Notes under the pieces: model-generated | What the model was told of the DNA's origin: nothing | Databases searched by the model: none | The model's input: the letters and a program-made list of their open reading frames with translations, nothing else | Position numbers and translations under genes: made by a program | DNA from: Clostridium sp. | GTDB lineage: Bacteria > Bacillota > Clostridia > Clostridiales > Clostridiaceae | Direction: 5' to 3' | Assembly: GCA_031292145.1 (NCBI GenBank) | Contig: JARLHR010000241.1 | Coordinates: 1-64,000 of the forward strand | Length of the DNA: 64,000 nt | Shown here: positions 43,716 through 52,793 of the stretch, piece after piece | Layout: the number at the start of each line of letters is the position of its first letter | How positions within the stretch are numbered: position 1 is the stretch's first letter

Positions 43716-43820
43716 TCCTCAGCCCCCCTTAAATTTAGTATTTCTTTTGCTTAAAGCACATTTCAAAAGAAAATGAGCTGTTAAAGTTAGTACCGCATAA
43801 GTCTATTTCTTAAACTGGAT

Positions 43821-44117
43821 ATCTATATAAGGAAACGCATTGAGAAATTTATTTACTATCTGTTATTTGATTTTTGATCAAGAATAATGTATTTAATTAG
43901 TTAAGAGTTAATAACTAAGAACTAATAGATAATGATGAAATCCCTGACGGGGATTTCTAAAAAATATTTTTATTGAAAAGCCTAGGGCTTTTCTTCCGCA
44001 TCTCTTACCTCTTACTTCTTATCTCTTACCTGTATAAAGTCTTTTCCTTAAATACAGTTATCACAAAAATTACAGGTTATAAATATAATTTTCAATGAGG
44101 AACCTATAATTATTATA
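43821..44117. repeat. About 300-bp composite repeat, copy 1, with heptad-armed double hairpin
   Basis: The whole stretch is matched by 49301-49605 in the same orientation, including TTTGATTTTTGATCAAGAAT and CCTGTATAAAGTCTTTT. Inside (43906-44031) are left 7-bp units of the AGTTAAG type, hairpin GAAATCCC-TGACG-GGGATTTC, AT spacer, hairpin GAAAAGCC-TAG-GGCTTTTC and right units of the TCTTACC type. It occupies the gap between metA and the tnpA remnant. Confidence 0.85.
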
Positions 44118-44212
44118 TCAAAATTCTACATTCAAGCAATATAACTCTATAACATAAGTTTAACTAAATTTCTATAAAAGTATTTACTATTTGTAATTAA
44201 TATAATCAATAT

Positions 44213-44723
44213 ATGATTCCTTTCCACAATTATGCTATACTGATAAATATATTAAAAAAGGGGGGCATTGGAACTAAGAGTAAGAAAGTAATTGGATATT
44301 GTAGAGTATCAAGTAATAAGCAAAAGGACGATTTAGAAAGACAAGTTGAAAATGTTAAAACTTATATGATTGCTAAAGGATATTCTTTTGATGTTATTCC
44401 TGACATAGGAAGTGGAATTAACTACAATAAAAAAGGATCGAATCAATTAATAGACATGATAACTAATTCAGAAGTTGAAAAGATAGTAATTCTATATAAA
44501 GATAGATTATTAAGGTTTGGTTTTGAAATCATAGAAAATCTATGCAATAAATATGGAGCAACTATTGAAATTATAGACAATACTGAAAAAAACAGAAGAA
44601 CAGGAATTAGTTGAAGATTTAATTCAAATTGTTACAGTTTTTAGTTGTAGACTTCAAGGCAAGAGAGCCAATAAAGCAAAGAAAATGATTAAGGAGTTGT
44701 TAGAGAATGATACTGGCGAATAA
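44213..44723 (+). pseudogene. tnpA: IS607-type serine recombinase tnpA, decayed
   Basis: KVIGYCRVSSNKQKDDLERQ is the start of an IS607-type serine resolvase domain with the catalytic Ser. The N-terminal MerR-like HTH normally before it is missing: residues 1-18 look like unrelated upstream sequence. The frame is also broken at seven consecutive A (44586-44592): the reading stops at 44614, but skipping one A continues as EEQELVEDLIQIVTVFSCR to a stop at 44721-44723, which overlaps tnpB by 17 bp as in intact elements. Both defects suggest the transposase is inactive. A sequencing error in the A-run would explain only the second. Confidence 0.85.
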
Positions 44724-45828
44724 AGTTAGAATTATTCCAAGTATAGAGCAAGAACAAAAACTATGGCGATCTGTTGGTACTTCAAGATTTATTTATAATT
44801 GGACACTTGCAAGACAAGAAGAAAATTACAAGAATGGTGGAAAGTTTATATCTGATGGGGATTTAAGAAAGGAATTAACTATTTTAAAGAAAACAGAAGA
44901 GTTTAAATGGCTGAGTAGAGTATCTAATAATGTGGCAAAACAAGCGGTTAAAGATGGATGTGACGCTTTCAAAAGATTCTTTAAAGGATTAGCAGATAAG
45001 CCAAGATTCAAAAGTAGAAGAAAGTCTAAACCATCATTCTATAATGACAATATGAAATTAAAAGTTAAATCTAATATAGTCTTAATTGAAAAAGTAGGTT
45101 GGGTTAAAACAGCAGAACAAATACCAATGAATGTTAAATATACTAACCCAAGGATAAGTTTTGACGGAAAGTATTGGTTTTTGGCAGTAGGAATAGAAAA
45201 AGAGCAACCATTAGTGGAATTAACTACTGAATCGATTGGTATAGATGTTGGAGTAAAAGATTTAGCTATATGCTCCAATGGAATGACATTTAAAAATATT
45301 AATAAAACTAAAAAAGTTAAGGAACTTGAAAAAAGGCTACGTAGATTACAACGTAGGGTATCTTGCAAATACCTAAAAAATAAAGAAGGGAGTAAGTTTG
45401 TCAAAACAAGTAATATTATAAAAATCGAAAAGCAGATTAAATTACTTCATAGAAAATTAGCTAATATAAGAAGTAATCATAGTCACCAAGCAACGAATAT
45501 GATAGTGAAAACCAAGCCATCAAGAGTTGTTATGGAAACACTTAATATTAAAGGTATGATGAAAAATAAGCATTTATCAAAAGCAATTGCAAAACAATGT
45601 TTATACGAATTTAAAAGACAAATGCAATATAAATGTGAATATAATGGAATTGAATTTGTTGAAGCTGACAAATGGTATCCTTCATCAAAGACTTGTAGTG
45701 AGTGTGGTCATATAAAGCCAAAGCTTTCATTATCAGAAAGGACATATATCTGTGAGGAATGTGGTTGCGTTATAGATAGAGATTTAAACGCGAGTGTCAA
45801 TCTTTCAAGATATGAATTAGCAGTTTAA
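44707..45828 (+). CDS. tnpB: TnpB, RNA-guided nuclease of the IS200/IS605/IS607 group
   Basis: 373 residues, full length. N-terminal OrfB/HTH region (NKVRIIPSIEQEQKLWRSVG), then a RuvC-like nuclease with Asp180 (GIDVGVKDLA), Glu277 (METLNIKG) and Asp359 (DRDLNASVNL), and a zinc finger with Cys330, 333, 349 and 352. All catalytic residues are intact. TnpB proteins are omega-RNA-guided DNA nucleases related to Cas12 ancestors and help retain the element. The partner tnpA is broken, so this may be a stand-alone TnpB. The guide RNA would come from the 3' end and flank. Confidence 0.95.
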   Translation: MILANKVRIIPSIEQEQKLWRSVGTSRFIYNWTLARQEENYKNGGKFISDGDLRKELTILKKTEEFKWLSRVSNNVAKQAVKDGCDAFKRFFKGLADKPRFKSRRKSKPSFYNDNMKLKVKSNIVLIEKVGWVKTAEQIPMNVKYTNPRISFDGKYWFLAVGIEKEQPLVELTTESIGIDVGVKDLAICSNGMTFKNINKTKKVKELEKRLRRLQRRVSCKYLKNKEGSKFVKTSNIIKIEKQIKLLHRKLANIRSNHSHQATNMIVKTKPSRVVMETLNIKGMMKNKHLSKAIAKQCLYEFKRQMQYKCEYNGIEFVEADKWYPSSKTCSECGHIKPKLSLSERTYICEECGCVIDRDLNASVNLSRYELAV

Positions 45829-46005
45829 TCATAAGTGAACATCCAAATTTAATATTTGGAAATGTGAACTTACACCTCAGGCGCTTAAACGATACTACTA
45901 ATATGTACCATGCGTTGTATGGGAATTTAAGCCCTTGGAGCGTTATATCAAGCCAAAGTAGCTTTTAGCAAAATGGGACGCATTGAACAGGGAATTAAAC
46001 AATAT
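45780..46005 (+). ncRNA. Candidate omega (right-end) RNA of the TnpB element
   Basis: The region from the tnpB 3' end to about 46005 contains GGCGCTTAAACG, GGGAATTTAAGCCC and TGGAGCG segments that can pair locally, ending near CGCATTGAACAGGG. TnpB guide RNAs are derived from exactly this position in related elements. The precise 3' end, and so the guide, cannot be fixed by eye. This 216-bp gap holds no ORF and no obvious promoter for the following lactonase gene. Confidence 0.5.
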
Positions 46006-46044
46006 TTATAGATTTTTATAAATTTTTGGCAACGGCTTACATAT

Positions 46045-47106
46045 ATGATATTAAATAATACTGTGATGATTGGATTTATTGGAACTTATACTAAAAATAA
46101 AAGTAAAGGAATATATAAAATAATTTTTGACACTACTTCTGGTAATATTGAAAAATTTAATTTAGCTTATGAAATAGAAAATCCTACATATTTATCTATT
46201 GATAGAGAAAGACATATTATATATTCGTGTTGTAAAATCGATGACAAAACTGGAGTATCATCATTTAAATATTGGCAAGAAAAAAATGAATTGTATTTAA
46301 TAAATAATTATCTTTCTGAAGAAAAACAACCTTGTCATGTAAGCATAAGTAATAGCAAGCAAATACTTATATCTTCAAATTATCATGAAAACAAAATGAT
46401 TGTCTATAATACTTTAGAAGGCTTAATTTTAAACTATCCTGTGATTGGAAATCATAGTCCTTTCTGCATAAATGCTTTAAAAGAAGAAAAACCTCATATT
46501 CATTGTTCTATGTTTACTCATGATGAAAATTATATTTTGTCAATTGATCTAGGTATTGATAAAATGATTGTTTCAGCTATAAAAGATGATAAACTTGTTT
46601 ATAAGGAACATCTCAGTTATTCTTTTCCTGCTGGAACTGGCCCAAGGCATGTGACTTATTCAAATTCTACTTATCCCTTTTATTATGTTTTAAGCGAGCT
46701 AACTTCTGAAATTTTTGTTTTTGAATATAATTTAAATAACGAAGTACTTTTTAAAAACATTCAAACTATAAACAGTTTGCCTGAAAATCATACTGGCAAA
46801 AAATCTGGAGCTGCAATTAGAATTCATAGAAATAATAAATTTCTATATACTTCAGATAGAGGTAATAATTCAATAAGTTTATTTTTAATTAATTCTCACG
46901 ATGGACACTTAAAATATGCAGACACTTTTTCTTGTGAAGGAAATTCACCTAGAGATTTTCAAATAGATCCAACAGGTAACTTTTTACTTTGTGCTAATGA
47001 AAATTCTGATAATATATCTATATTCTCTATCAATCAACTTACTGGAGTTTTGAAGTTTATTAAGTCAGAAAACATTCCAACTCCTACGTGTATAGAATTT
47101 ACCTAA
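46045..47106 (+). CDS. Lactonase-family seven-bladed beta-propeller protein
   Basis: 353 residues, the length of 6-phosphogluconolactonase (YbhE/Pgl) family members. FIGTYTKNKSKGIY opens the first blade, and SFPAGTGPRHVTYS, YTSDRGNNSISLF and GNSPRDFQIDPTGNFLLCANENSD are characteristic. It may hydrolyse 6-phosphogluconolactone or another sugar lactone in the cytoplasm. Start uncertain: ATG at 46045 or at 46066 (MIGFIGTYT), neither with a good ribosome site. That, and the adjoining TnpB element, suggests the insertion displaced the native 5' end. A 158-bp element starts directly at its stop codon. Confidence 0.88.
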   Translation: MILNNTVMIGFIGTYTKNKSKGIYKIIFDTTSGNIEKFNLAYEIENPTYLSIDRERHIIYSCCKIDDKTGVSSFKYWQEKNELYLINNYLSEEKQPCHVSISNSKQILISSNYHENKMIVYNTLEGLILNYPVIGNHSPFCINALKEEKPHIHCSMFTHDENYILSIDLGIDKMIVSAIKDDKLVYKEHLSYSFPAGTGPRHVTYSNSTYPFYYVLSELTSEIFVFEYNLNNEVLFKNIQTINSLPENHTGKKSGAAIRIHRNNKFLYTSDRGNNSISLFLINSHDGHLKYADTFSCEGNSPRDFQIDPTGNFLLCANENSDNISIFSINQLTGVLKFIKSENIPTPTCIEFT

Positions 47107-47264
47107 GGCACATGAAAAAAAATAATAGACCAAAGATGCGACGCATATTTTGTACCAGACAAGGAAGCAATTTATGCTCATAGTGGGCCTATTAGCTTAA
47201 ATTACTGACGCAGTATGGTACAAAATAGGCAAGCATACTGGTCTATTATTTTTTTGATTGTGCC
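47107..47264. mobile_element. 158-bp MITE-like element, copy 3
   Basis: Ends GGCACATGAAAAAAAATAAT and ATTATTTTTTTGATTGTGCC, interior pairing around CTCATAGTGGGCCTATTAG. Same length and orientation as the copy at 4442. Flanked by TAA on both sides; the left TAA is the lactonase stop codon. Its strong stem and T-run would also terminate lactonase transcripts. Confidence 0.88.
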
Positions 47265-47277
47265 TAAATCAGTTGCC

Positions 47278-47308
47278 GAGGATAAGTATCGTACAGATGC
47301 TTATCCTC
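47278..47308 (+). terminator. Hairpin downstream of the lactonase gene
   Basis: GAGGATAAG and CTTATCCTC pair, extended by ATC/GAT around a GTACA loop (about 13 bp). The T-tail is weak (TATCTCTATT), so it may be a terminator or a leader structure. Confidence 0.5.
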
Positions 47309-47408
47309 TATCTCTATTAAATATACGTACATATAAGTTTAACTTAAGTCAATCTATTAATAATCATACGTAAATTTACATTTATTTTTATGTAAACCTT
47401 TTTACTTT

Positions 47409-47437
47409 TTGACATTGCTAATTAACTTAATTATAAT
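47409..47437 (+). promoter_or_regulatory. Consensus promoter for adenine deaminase
   Basis: TTGACA (47409-47414) and TATAAT (47432-47437) with a 17-bp spacer, 38 bp upstream of the ade start codon. No purine-riboswitch core is visible between it and the gene; the leader is only about 30 bases. Confidence 0.75.
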
Positions 47438-47474
47438 AAAAAAAATTTAACAATTTTAAAAGGAGGAGTTTATT

Positions 47475-49241
47475 TTGAATAAACAAAGCTTGATAAATCA
47501 TATTAAAGCCTCTAATAAAGATATAAAATGTGATTTAGCAATTAAAAATATAACAATAATTGATGTTTTTAATAAAGATAGATTTATAGATAGTATTGGA
47601 ATTAAAGATGGCTATATTGTAGGGATTGGAGATTACGATGCATTTGAAACTATAGATGGTACTGATAAATACATTTGTCCTGGGCTTATTGATTCTCATT
47701 GTCATATAGAATCAAGTTTAGTAACACCAACAGAATACTCTAAATTTGCCTTATTAAACGGAATCACATCTGTCATTGCAGATCCACATGAAATTTCTAA
47801 TGTAATGGGTACTGAGGGCATAGATTTTATGCTTAGTTCTTCAAATGAACTTCCTTTTGATATATACTTTATGCTTCCATCTTGTGTTCCAGGAACTAGC
47901 TTTGAAAGTTCTGGAGCAACTTTGCTATCTAATGATATAAATAATTATTATAAAAATGATAAAGTTTTAGGCTTGGCTGAAGTTATGGATTTCCCAGCAG
48001 TAGCTTATTGCAAAGAAAATATGATTGATAAAATTTATGATGCTATAAGTAATAATAAGGTTATCGATGGCCATGGCGCTGGATTTACATCTATGATGAC
48101 TAATACCTATAGAAGCGCACATATTTTAACTGATCACGAATGCAATAATGCAAGCGAAGCTGTTGAAAAAATTAGACGTGGAATGTATGTTTTAATTAGA
48201 GAAGGTACAGTTGCTAAAAATTTAAAGGAGCTATTGCCAGCTGTAAATGAAAGTAACAGTAATAGATTTTGTTTTTGCACTGATGACAAACACATTGATG
48301 ATATTGCTGATAACGGCTCAATTAATAGTTCTATTGTCTTTGCCATAAAATCCGGTCTAAAGCCTGAAACTGCAATTCAAATGGCAACTATTAATACTTG
48401 TAGTCTTTACAAATTAAATAATAAAGGTGCTATAGCCCCTGGCTATATTGCTGATTTTATTATATTAGATAATTTAGAGGAATTTAAAATATCTAAAGTC
48501 TTCAAAGAAGGGAAACTTATTGTAACTGATAATAAAATTATTAGTACTGACTCTAATTTACTTAAAAAATCACTTAATACCTATGATAATACTATTAACT
48601 TGCCAAATATAAATGAAAATAGTTTTGCTATAAATATAAAAAACAAAGATTATAAAAAAATAAACGTAATTCAAATAATTCCAAACAAATTAGAAAGCAT
48701 GCACTTAAAGCTGAATCTTTCGGATATTAAGTCAATGAACAATGGAAATAATTTAGCATTTACATCATCACCTGAAGATGATTTAGTAAAAATTTCAGTA
48801 ATCGAAAGACATAAAGCTTCAGGAAATATCGGTCTCGGAATATTAAAAGGTTTAGGACTTAAAACCGGTGCCATCGGAACTACCATCGCTCATGATTCCC
48901 ATAACTTAATCCTTGCAGGAACAAATGACAAAGATATGGTTTTTGCAGCTAAAGAATTAGAAAAAATGCATGGTGGCATTATAGTCGTTAAAGATGAAAC
49001 TATTCTTGCCCATATTCAACTTGAAATTGGCGGACTTATGACTAATAGAAATTATACTGAAATTGAAGCTGATTTAAAAAATCTTCACAATGCTATTAAA
49101 ATAATAGCTCCTGACATTGATTTTAATCCTTTTTTAACACTATCCTTCTTATCATTGCCAGTAATTCCAGATTTAAAAATTACAGATAAAGGCTTGTTTG
49201 ATGTTACTAACTTCAAATTCATAGATATATGTGAACCTTAA
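47475..49241 (+). CDS. ade: Adenine deaminase
   Basis: 588 residues, converts adenine to hypoxanthine in purine salvage. The amidohydrolase metal ligands are in PGLIDSHCHIESS and the Glu in LGLAEVMD. ADPHEISNVMG and CTDDKHIDDI follow, and the C-terminal lobe carries GTIAHDSHNLI and GGLMTN. Length matches the family. Start ATG-proximal codon is TTG at 47475 after AGGAGGAG. It has its own consensus promoter. No neighbouring purine genes are present. Confidence 0.95.
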   Translation: MNKQSLINHIKASNKDIKCDLAIKNITIIDVFNKDRFIDSIGIKDGYIVGIGDYDAFETIDGTDKYICPGLIDSHCHIESSLVTPTEYSKFALLNGITSVIADPHEISNVMGTEGIDFMLSSSNELPFDIYFMLPSCVPGTSFESSGATLLSNDINNYYKNDKVLGLAEVMDFPAVAYCKENMIDKIYDAISNNKVIDGHGAGFTSMMTNTYRSAHILTDHECNNASEAVEKIRRGMYVLIREGTVAKNLKELLPAVNESNSNRFCFCTDDKHIDDIADNGSINSSIVFAIKSGLKPETAIQMATINTCSLYKLNNKGAIAPGYIADFIILDNLEEFKISKVFKEGKLIVTDNKIISTDSNLLKKSLNTYDNTINLPNINENSFAINIKNKDYKKINVIQIIPNKLESMHLKLNLSDIKSMNNGNNLAFTSSPEDDLVKISVIERHKASGNIGLGILKGLGLKTGAIGTTIAHDSHNLILAGTNDKDMVFAAKELEKMHGGIIVVKDETILAHIQLEIGGLMTNRNYTEIEADLKNLHNAIKIIAPDIDFNPFLTLSFLSLPVIPDLKITDKGLFDVTNFKFIDICEP

Positions 49242-49249
49242 AAATGTAA

Positions 49250-49290
49250 CAATCAACCGAACTTAGATACATCTGTGTTTCATTAGGAAT
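49250..49290. repeat. Left-end fragment of the long-palindrome family
   Basis: CAACCGAACTTAGATACATC matches the left end of the copy at 6682 (CAACCGAAATTAGATACATG), then the match ends. It is joined to the composite repeat that starts at 49301. Confidence 0.65.
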
Positions 49291-49300
49291 TGCGATATAG

Positions 49301-49605
49301 GGAAACTAATTAATAAGTTTATTTATTATATGTCATTTGATTTTTGATCAAGAATAATATATTTAATTAGTTAAGAGTTAAGAACTAAAAACTAAGAGTT
49401 GATGATGAAATCCCTAAACGGTATTTCTAAAAAATATTTTTTGAAAAGCCTATGGCTTTTCTCCCTTACCTCTTACCTCTTACCTCTTAACTCTTACTTC
49501 TTACCTCTTACCTCTTACCTCTTACCTGTATAAAGTCTTTTTCTCAGATGCAGTTATTACAAAAATTACAGGTTATAAATATAATCTTCAATGAGAAACC
49601 CTATA
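49301..49605. repeat. About 300-bp composite repeat, copy 2, with heptad-armed double hairpin
   Basis: Direct repeat of 43821-44117. The right arm here is nine 7-bp units of the CTTACCT type (49465-49527), against about four in copy 1, so unit number varies. Left arm units are AGTTAAG, AGTTAAG, AACTAAA, AACTAAG. Hairpin 1 has partly decayed (GAAATCCCTAAACGGTATTTC); hairpin 2 is intact (GAAAAGCC-TAT-GGCTTTTC). Confidence 0.85.
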
Positions 49606-49667
49606 ATAATGATTCCTTGGAAACCGAAACAAAACATGCTCCTTATTTCGGCAAGCTATATTTATAT

Positions 49668-50774
49668 CTATATATCATGTTTTACTTTAGTAATTACTAT
49701 GGAAATTTCTTTAATTAAATCAACTTGATCCCCAATTCTAGAAATTCTAGGACTTTCAATAATTTTTACAATTGGCCTTAACGGAAATCCAGGTACTGTT
49801 TCTTTAACCACAGCTACTTCTCCAGTACTAATCTCTACAATAGTTCCTTTAGGATAAGGAATCACAATTCTGCAAAAAGTATTAACAATATTATAATCAA
49901 ACATCGTTCCTGCATTAGACATTAAATATTCTAAAACATCGCTTGGAAACATTGCTCTTTTTTCTGGCAGATCTGTTGATAAATTATCATACGCATCTGC
50001 AACACTTACAATATTACTTAAATCAACAATATTGTCTTTATTTAACCCATCCGGATATCCTTTTCCATCTGGTCTTTCATGATGCTGTAACACTATTAAT
50101 TTACTCAAACTATTTATATTATAAGTACTTGATAAATACTTATAACCAAGCCTTGGATGCTGCATCGTGATTTGTTTTTCTTCATCACTTAATTCATCTT
50201 TCTTATCCAAAAGTATATTTGGCAATAATGATTTTCCTATATCATGAATTAAAGCACCTATACAAAGAGCTTCTAATTTCTTTTTAGGCAATTTAAATGC
50301 TATTCCTATGGTAAGAGATATAACTGCTACATTTACTGAATGAGAATACATATAATTATTCATGCTTCGTATATCTACTAATGCAAGCATTATATCTTTA
50401 TGGTTTAATATATCTTCAATTATATTTACTGCCATTTTTCCTATATTGTAAAAATAGCTTTGCTCTTGCCATGAGTAATCACTTTCTTTATTCCGTTCTT
50501 GATTAAGTCTATTAAGTCGTCCGATATTAGCAAAAGCTTCTTTTATAGTTATAATTGCTTTTTGCCTTATTTCTGGTTTAATAATATCTTCAATTTCTTC
50601 ATTACTATATTTATCAACAATATATATTGATAAAATATTTATTTCCATTATTTTCGCAATAGTAGCTTCCCTTAAAACTACCCCTGCCCTTAGTAATACA
50701 CGTCCATCTAAATCATACAATGTTTTACCAAGAACTGTATTAGGTTTTACATATTCAATTGGGACTAATCTCAA
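49668..50774 (-). CDS. HD-GYP domain phosphodiesterase
   Basis: 368 residues. The N-terminal region (about 1-110) resembles the DUF3391-like lead domain of clostridial HD-GYP proteins. The HD-GYP domain has HSVNVAVISL, LIHDIGKSLLP and HHERPDGKGYP, with metal-binding His and Asp residues and the GYP tripeptide intact. It should degrade cyclic di-GMP to linear pGpG or GMP. A short C-terminal beta domain follows (GTIVEISTGEVAVV). Start TTG at 50774 after GGGGG. It is a possible counterpart of the GGDEF protein at 8519 and so of pilus control. Confidence 0.92.
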   Translation of the reverse strand: MRLVPIEYVKPNTVLGKTLYDLDGRVLLRAGVVLREATIAKIMEINILSIYIVDKYSNEEIEDIIKPEIRQKAIITIKEAFANIGRLNRLNQERNKESDYSWQEQSYFYNIGKMAVNIIEDILNHKDIMLALVDIRSMNNYMYSHSVNVAVISLTIGIAFKLPKKKLEALCIGALIHDIGKSLLPNILLDKKDELSDEEKQITMQHPRLGYKYLSSTYNINSLSKLIVLQHHERPDGKGYPDGLNKDNIVDLSNIVSVADAYDNLSTDLPEKRAMFPSDVLEYLMSNAGTMFDYNIVNTFCRIVIPYPKGTIVEISTGEVAVVKETVPGFPLRPIVKIIESPRISRIGDQVDLIKEISIVITKVKHDI

Positions 50775-51065
50775 AGTTTATATCCCCCTAACTATCTATA
50801 AATTCCCTACTTTTTTATTGTGCCTATATATAGAATATAGACGCAAATTACCTTTACAAGGCTAATGATATTATTCTCAATTTTTATTAATTCTAAACAA
50901 AATTTGTTTATCCCTGAACATCTTAATTTCTTATATATTATACTATCGATAACTATTAGAATTTCCTTAATAAAATTAAGTGTTTTTATAGATATCCAGT
51001 TTAAGAACTAGACTTATTAATGTAATATATTCACATATTTACTAGATTTTTAATATACATCTGCA

Positions 51066-51256
51066 CCAGAAATCAGAAATATTTTTGTGCAACAGGCATT
51101 TGAAAATGAGCTGTCCAAGGTTCTTAGTTGGAGGTTGTTCCACTTTAGCTTGTCACTACTTTAAGTGGGAGCATGCTAAAGTGGGCACAACCTCCAACTT
51201 AGAACCTTCAGCGACATTTTCATAGTCCTGCGAAACAAAAACATTTCTGATTTCGG
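51066..51256. repeat. Long-palindrome element, copy 3
   Basis: Outer arms AGAAATCAGAAATATTTTTG and its complement near 51235-51253, GGCATTTGAAAATGAGCTG opposite CAGCGACATTTTCATAGTCC, inner arms AGTTGGAGGTTGTTCC and complement, apical CTTGTCACTACTTTAAGTGG. It lies in the 529-bp gap between the HAD and HD-GYP genes. The rest of that gap has a lone right end of the 158-bp family near 50813-50825 (TTTTTATTGTGCC) and otherwise nothing. Confidence 0.85.
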
Positions 51257-51303
51257 TAAATTATCTCATAAGTTTGAGCACGTTGGGGGTGTTTATAAAA
51301 CTT

Positions 51304-52119
51304 TTAAGAATTTTCTTTTAAAATAAATTTTTCTATAACATTAGCTATTCCATCTTCATCGTTAGATGTAGTAATAAAATTTGCCGCGTCCTTAACCTCT
51401 GAAGTTGCGTTCCCCATTGCCACTCCAAGACCTGCAAATTTTACCATAGATAAATCATTTCCTGCATCACCACATGCTATTATTTCTTCTCTCTTTATTC
51501 CTAGGTATTCTCCAAGTTTTTGCAAGCCTAACCCCTTATCTACTTCTTTATGAGTAAATTCCAAGAAGAAAGGTGCACTTTTAAATACATTATACTTTTC
51601 ATATACTTCATCAGATAACTTTTCTATAGCTGGATCCAATATTTCTTGTGGATCTATCATCATAACCTTTATAATATCTTCATCATCTTCTACCTTATTG
51701 AAGTCTCTTATATGTACATCTATTCCATTTAATGTTGCTTCATGTTCTGTATATTGGCTCATCTTAGGTGCTATTAATCCATCCTTAGCAGAAAAAGCAT
51801 GAATATTAATATTGAGCTTTTTACTTATTTCGTATATATATTTTAAATCTGAACCTTTTAAAGATACCTTTGATATAATTTCTTGTGTTTTAGTATTTTG
51901 AACTAATCCACCGTTAAAACTAAGTACATAGTCTTCGTCCTTTAATAAATCAAGTTCTTCTAAAAATCTAGTCAATCCATTTAAAGGTCTTCCTGATGCT
52001 AGTACAATTTTAACACCCTTTGCTTCTGCTGCCTTTATAGCTGCTTCATTTCTTTCTGAAATTTTCTTATCTGTTGTTAGTAATGTGCCATCCATATCTA
52101 ATGCTATTAGTTTATACAT
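51304..52119 (-). CDS. Cof-type HAD-superfamily phosphatase
   Basis: 271 residues, Cof/YidA subfamily. Motif I is LDMDGTLLT, motif II ASGRP, the Lys is near KGLGLQKLGEYLG, and motif IV is CGDAGNDLSMVKFAG. The C2B-type cap lies in the middle. Such enzymes dephosphorylate sugar phosphates or FMN-like substrates in the cytoplasm; the exact substrate is unknown. ATG at 52119 after GGAGGG. It is separated from the next gene by a terminator. Confidence 0.94.
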   Translation of the reverse strand: MYKLIALDMDGTLLTTDKKISERNEAAIKAAEAKGVKIVLASGRPLNGLTRFLEELDLLKDEDYVLSFNGGLVQNTKTQEIISKVSLKGSDLKYIYEISKKLNINIHAFSAKDGLIAPKMSQYTEHEATLNGIDVHIRDFNKVEDDEDIIKVMMIDPQEILDPAIEKLSDEVYEKYNVFKSAPFFLEFTHKEVDKGLGLQKLGEYLGIKREEIIACGDAGNDLSMVKFAGLGVAMGNATSEVKDAANFITTSNDEDGIANVIEKFILKENS

Positions 52120-52215
52120 TGTTTCCCTCCATCTGTAGCTAATACAACAAATCAATTGTTAACTATATTATAATACAAGTTTTTCTTTTTTCATATTATA
52201 TTAGGCATATAAATT

Positions 52216-52247
52216 AAGGTCATGTATCTATCAAAATACATGACCTT
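52216..52247. terminator. Terminator after the 171-residue unknown gene
   Basis: AAGGTCATGTAT and its exact complement enclose CTATCAAA, a 12-bp perfect stem. On the minus strand it is followed by AATTTAT, on the plus strand by TATTTTAG. It ends the gene at 52259-52774. Confidence 0.75.
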
Positions 52248-52258
52248 TATTTTAGCTC

Positions 52259-52774
52259 CTATAAATTCATAAACCTATCATATTGTTTATCTAATTCATC
52301 TAAATTTGACTGTAAGAATTTATGGAAGGTTTCTTCTTCTAGCCTATAAGAAAATAATGGAGAATTTAAAAATTGCAAATACTTTTCTGTTAAAGGAATT
52401 ATTTCTTCATCTGGCACCTTATATACATGCCTAAGAATATCAAAAAATGTTCCTCCTTCAAAGGCTTTTAATCTCTTTTTTGATGTATACATAACATTCG
52501 TAACTTTATCCCCGCCAAAAATTTCTACTTGTTCTTGTATTGACCCATATCCTTTTTTCAACATATCAATATATTCATTTACAATAGCATCTTTAGAATT
52601 GCCTATATTTTTTCTTGAAATTATATTTCTTAAAACCTCATAGGATTTTTCTTCTGATATCCAAAATGCTTGTTCCAATACATCTGTCATCTTATAAAAG
52701 CTTTTTCCTTTGATGTTTTCTCTTGCACGGTCTTCTATATATTTCAACAATCTTTCTTCTGTAACTGTTAACAT
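52259..52774 (-). CDS. Unknown protein, 171 residues
   Basis: I do not recognise the family. It is helical and charged, without signal or membrane segments, and carries an acidic C-terminus (FLQSNLDELDKQYDRFMN). A clear GAGGTGG precedes the ATG, and its own terminator follows at 52216, so it is a real single-gene unit. It lies just after the cobQ tail on the same strand (19 bp), so read-through from the cobalamin genes is possible. Confidence 0.75.
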   Translation of the reverse strand: MLTVTEERLLKYIEDRARENIKGKSFYKMTDVLEQAFWISEEKSYEVLRNIISRKNIGNSKDAIVNEYIDMLKKGYGSIQEQVEIFGGDKVTNVMYTSKKRLKAFEGGTFFDILRHVYKVPDEEIIPLTEKYLQFLNSPLFSYRLEEETFHKFLQSNLDELDKQYDRFMNL

Positions 52775-52793
52775 TCTTTATCCACCTCTAAAC

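Noticed and set aside
43716-43900. SAM riboswitch or T-box upstream of metA
   Set aside because: Neither the S-box core nor the T-box AGGGTGGNACCGCG sequence is present on the minus strand.
47265-47474. Purine riboswitch upstream of ade
   Set aside because: The leader after the consensus promoter is about 30 bases, too short, and no purine-aptamer core is present.
49465-49527. Tandem CTTACCT units as a possible CRISPR array
   Set aside because: The units are 7 bp, contiguous, with no spacers and no cas genes; they form one arm of a palindromic element.
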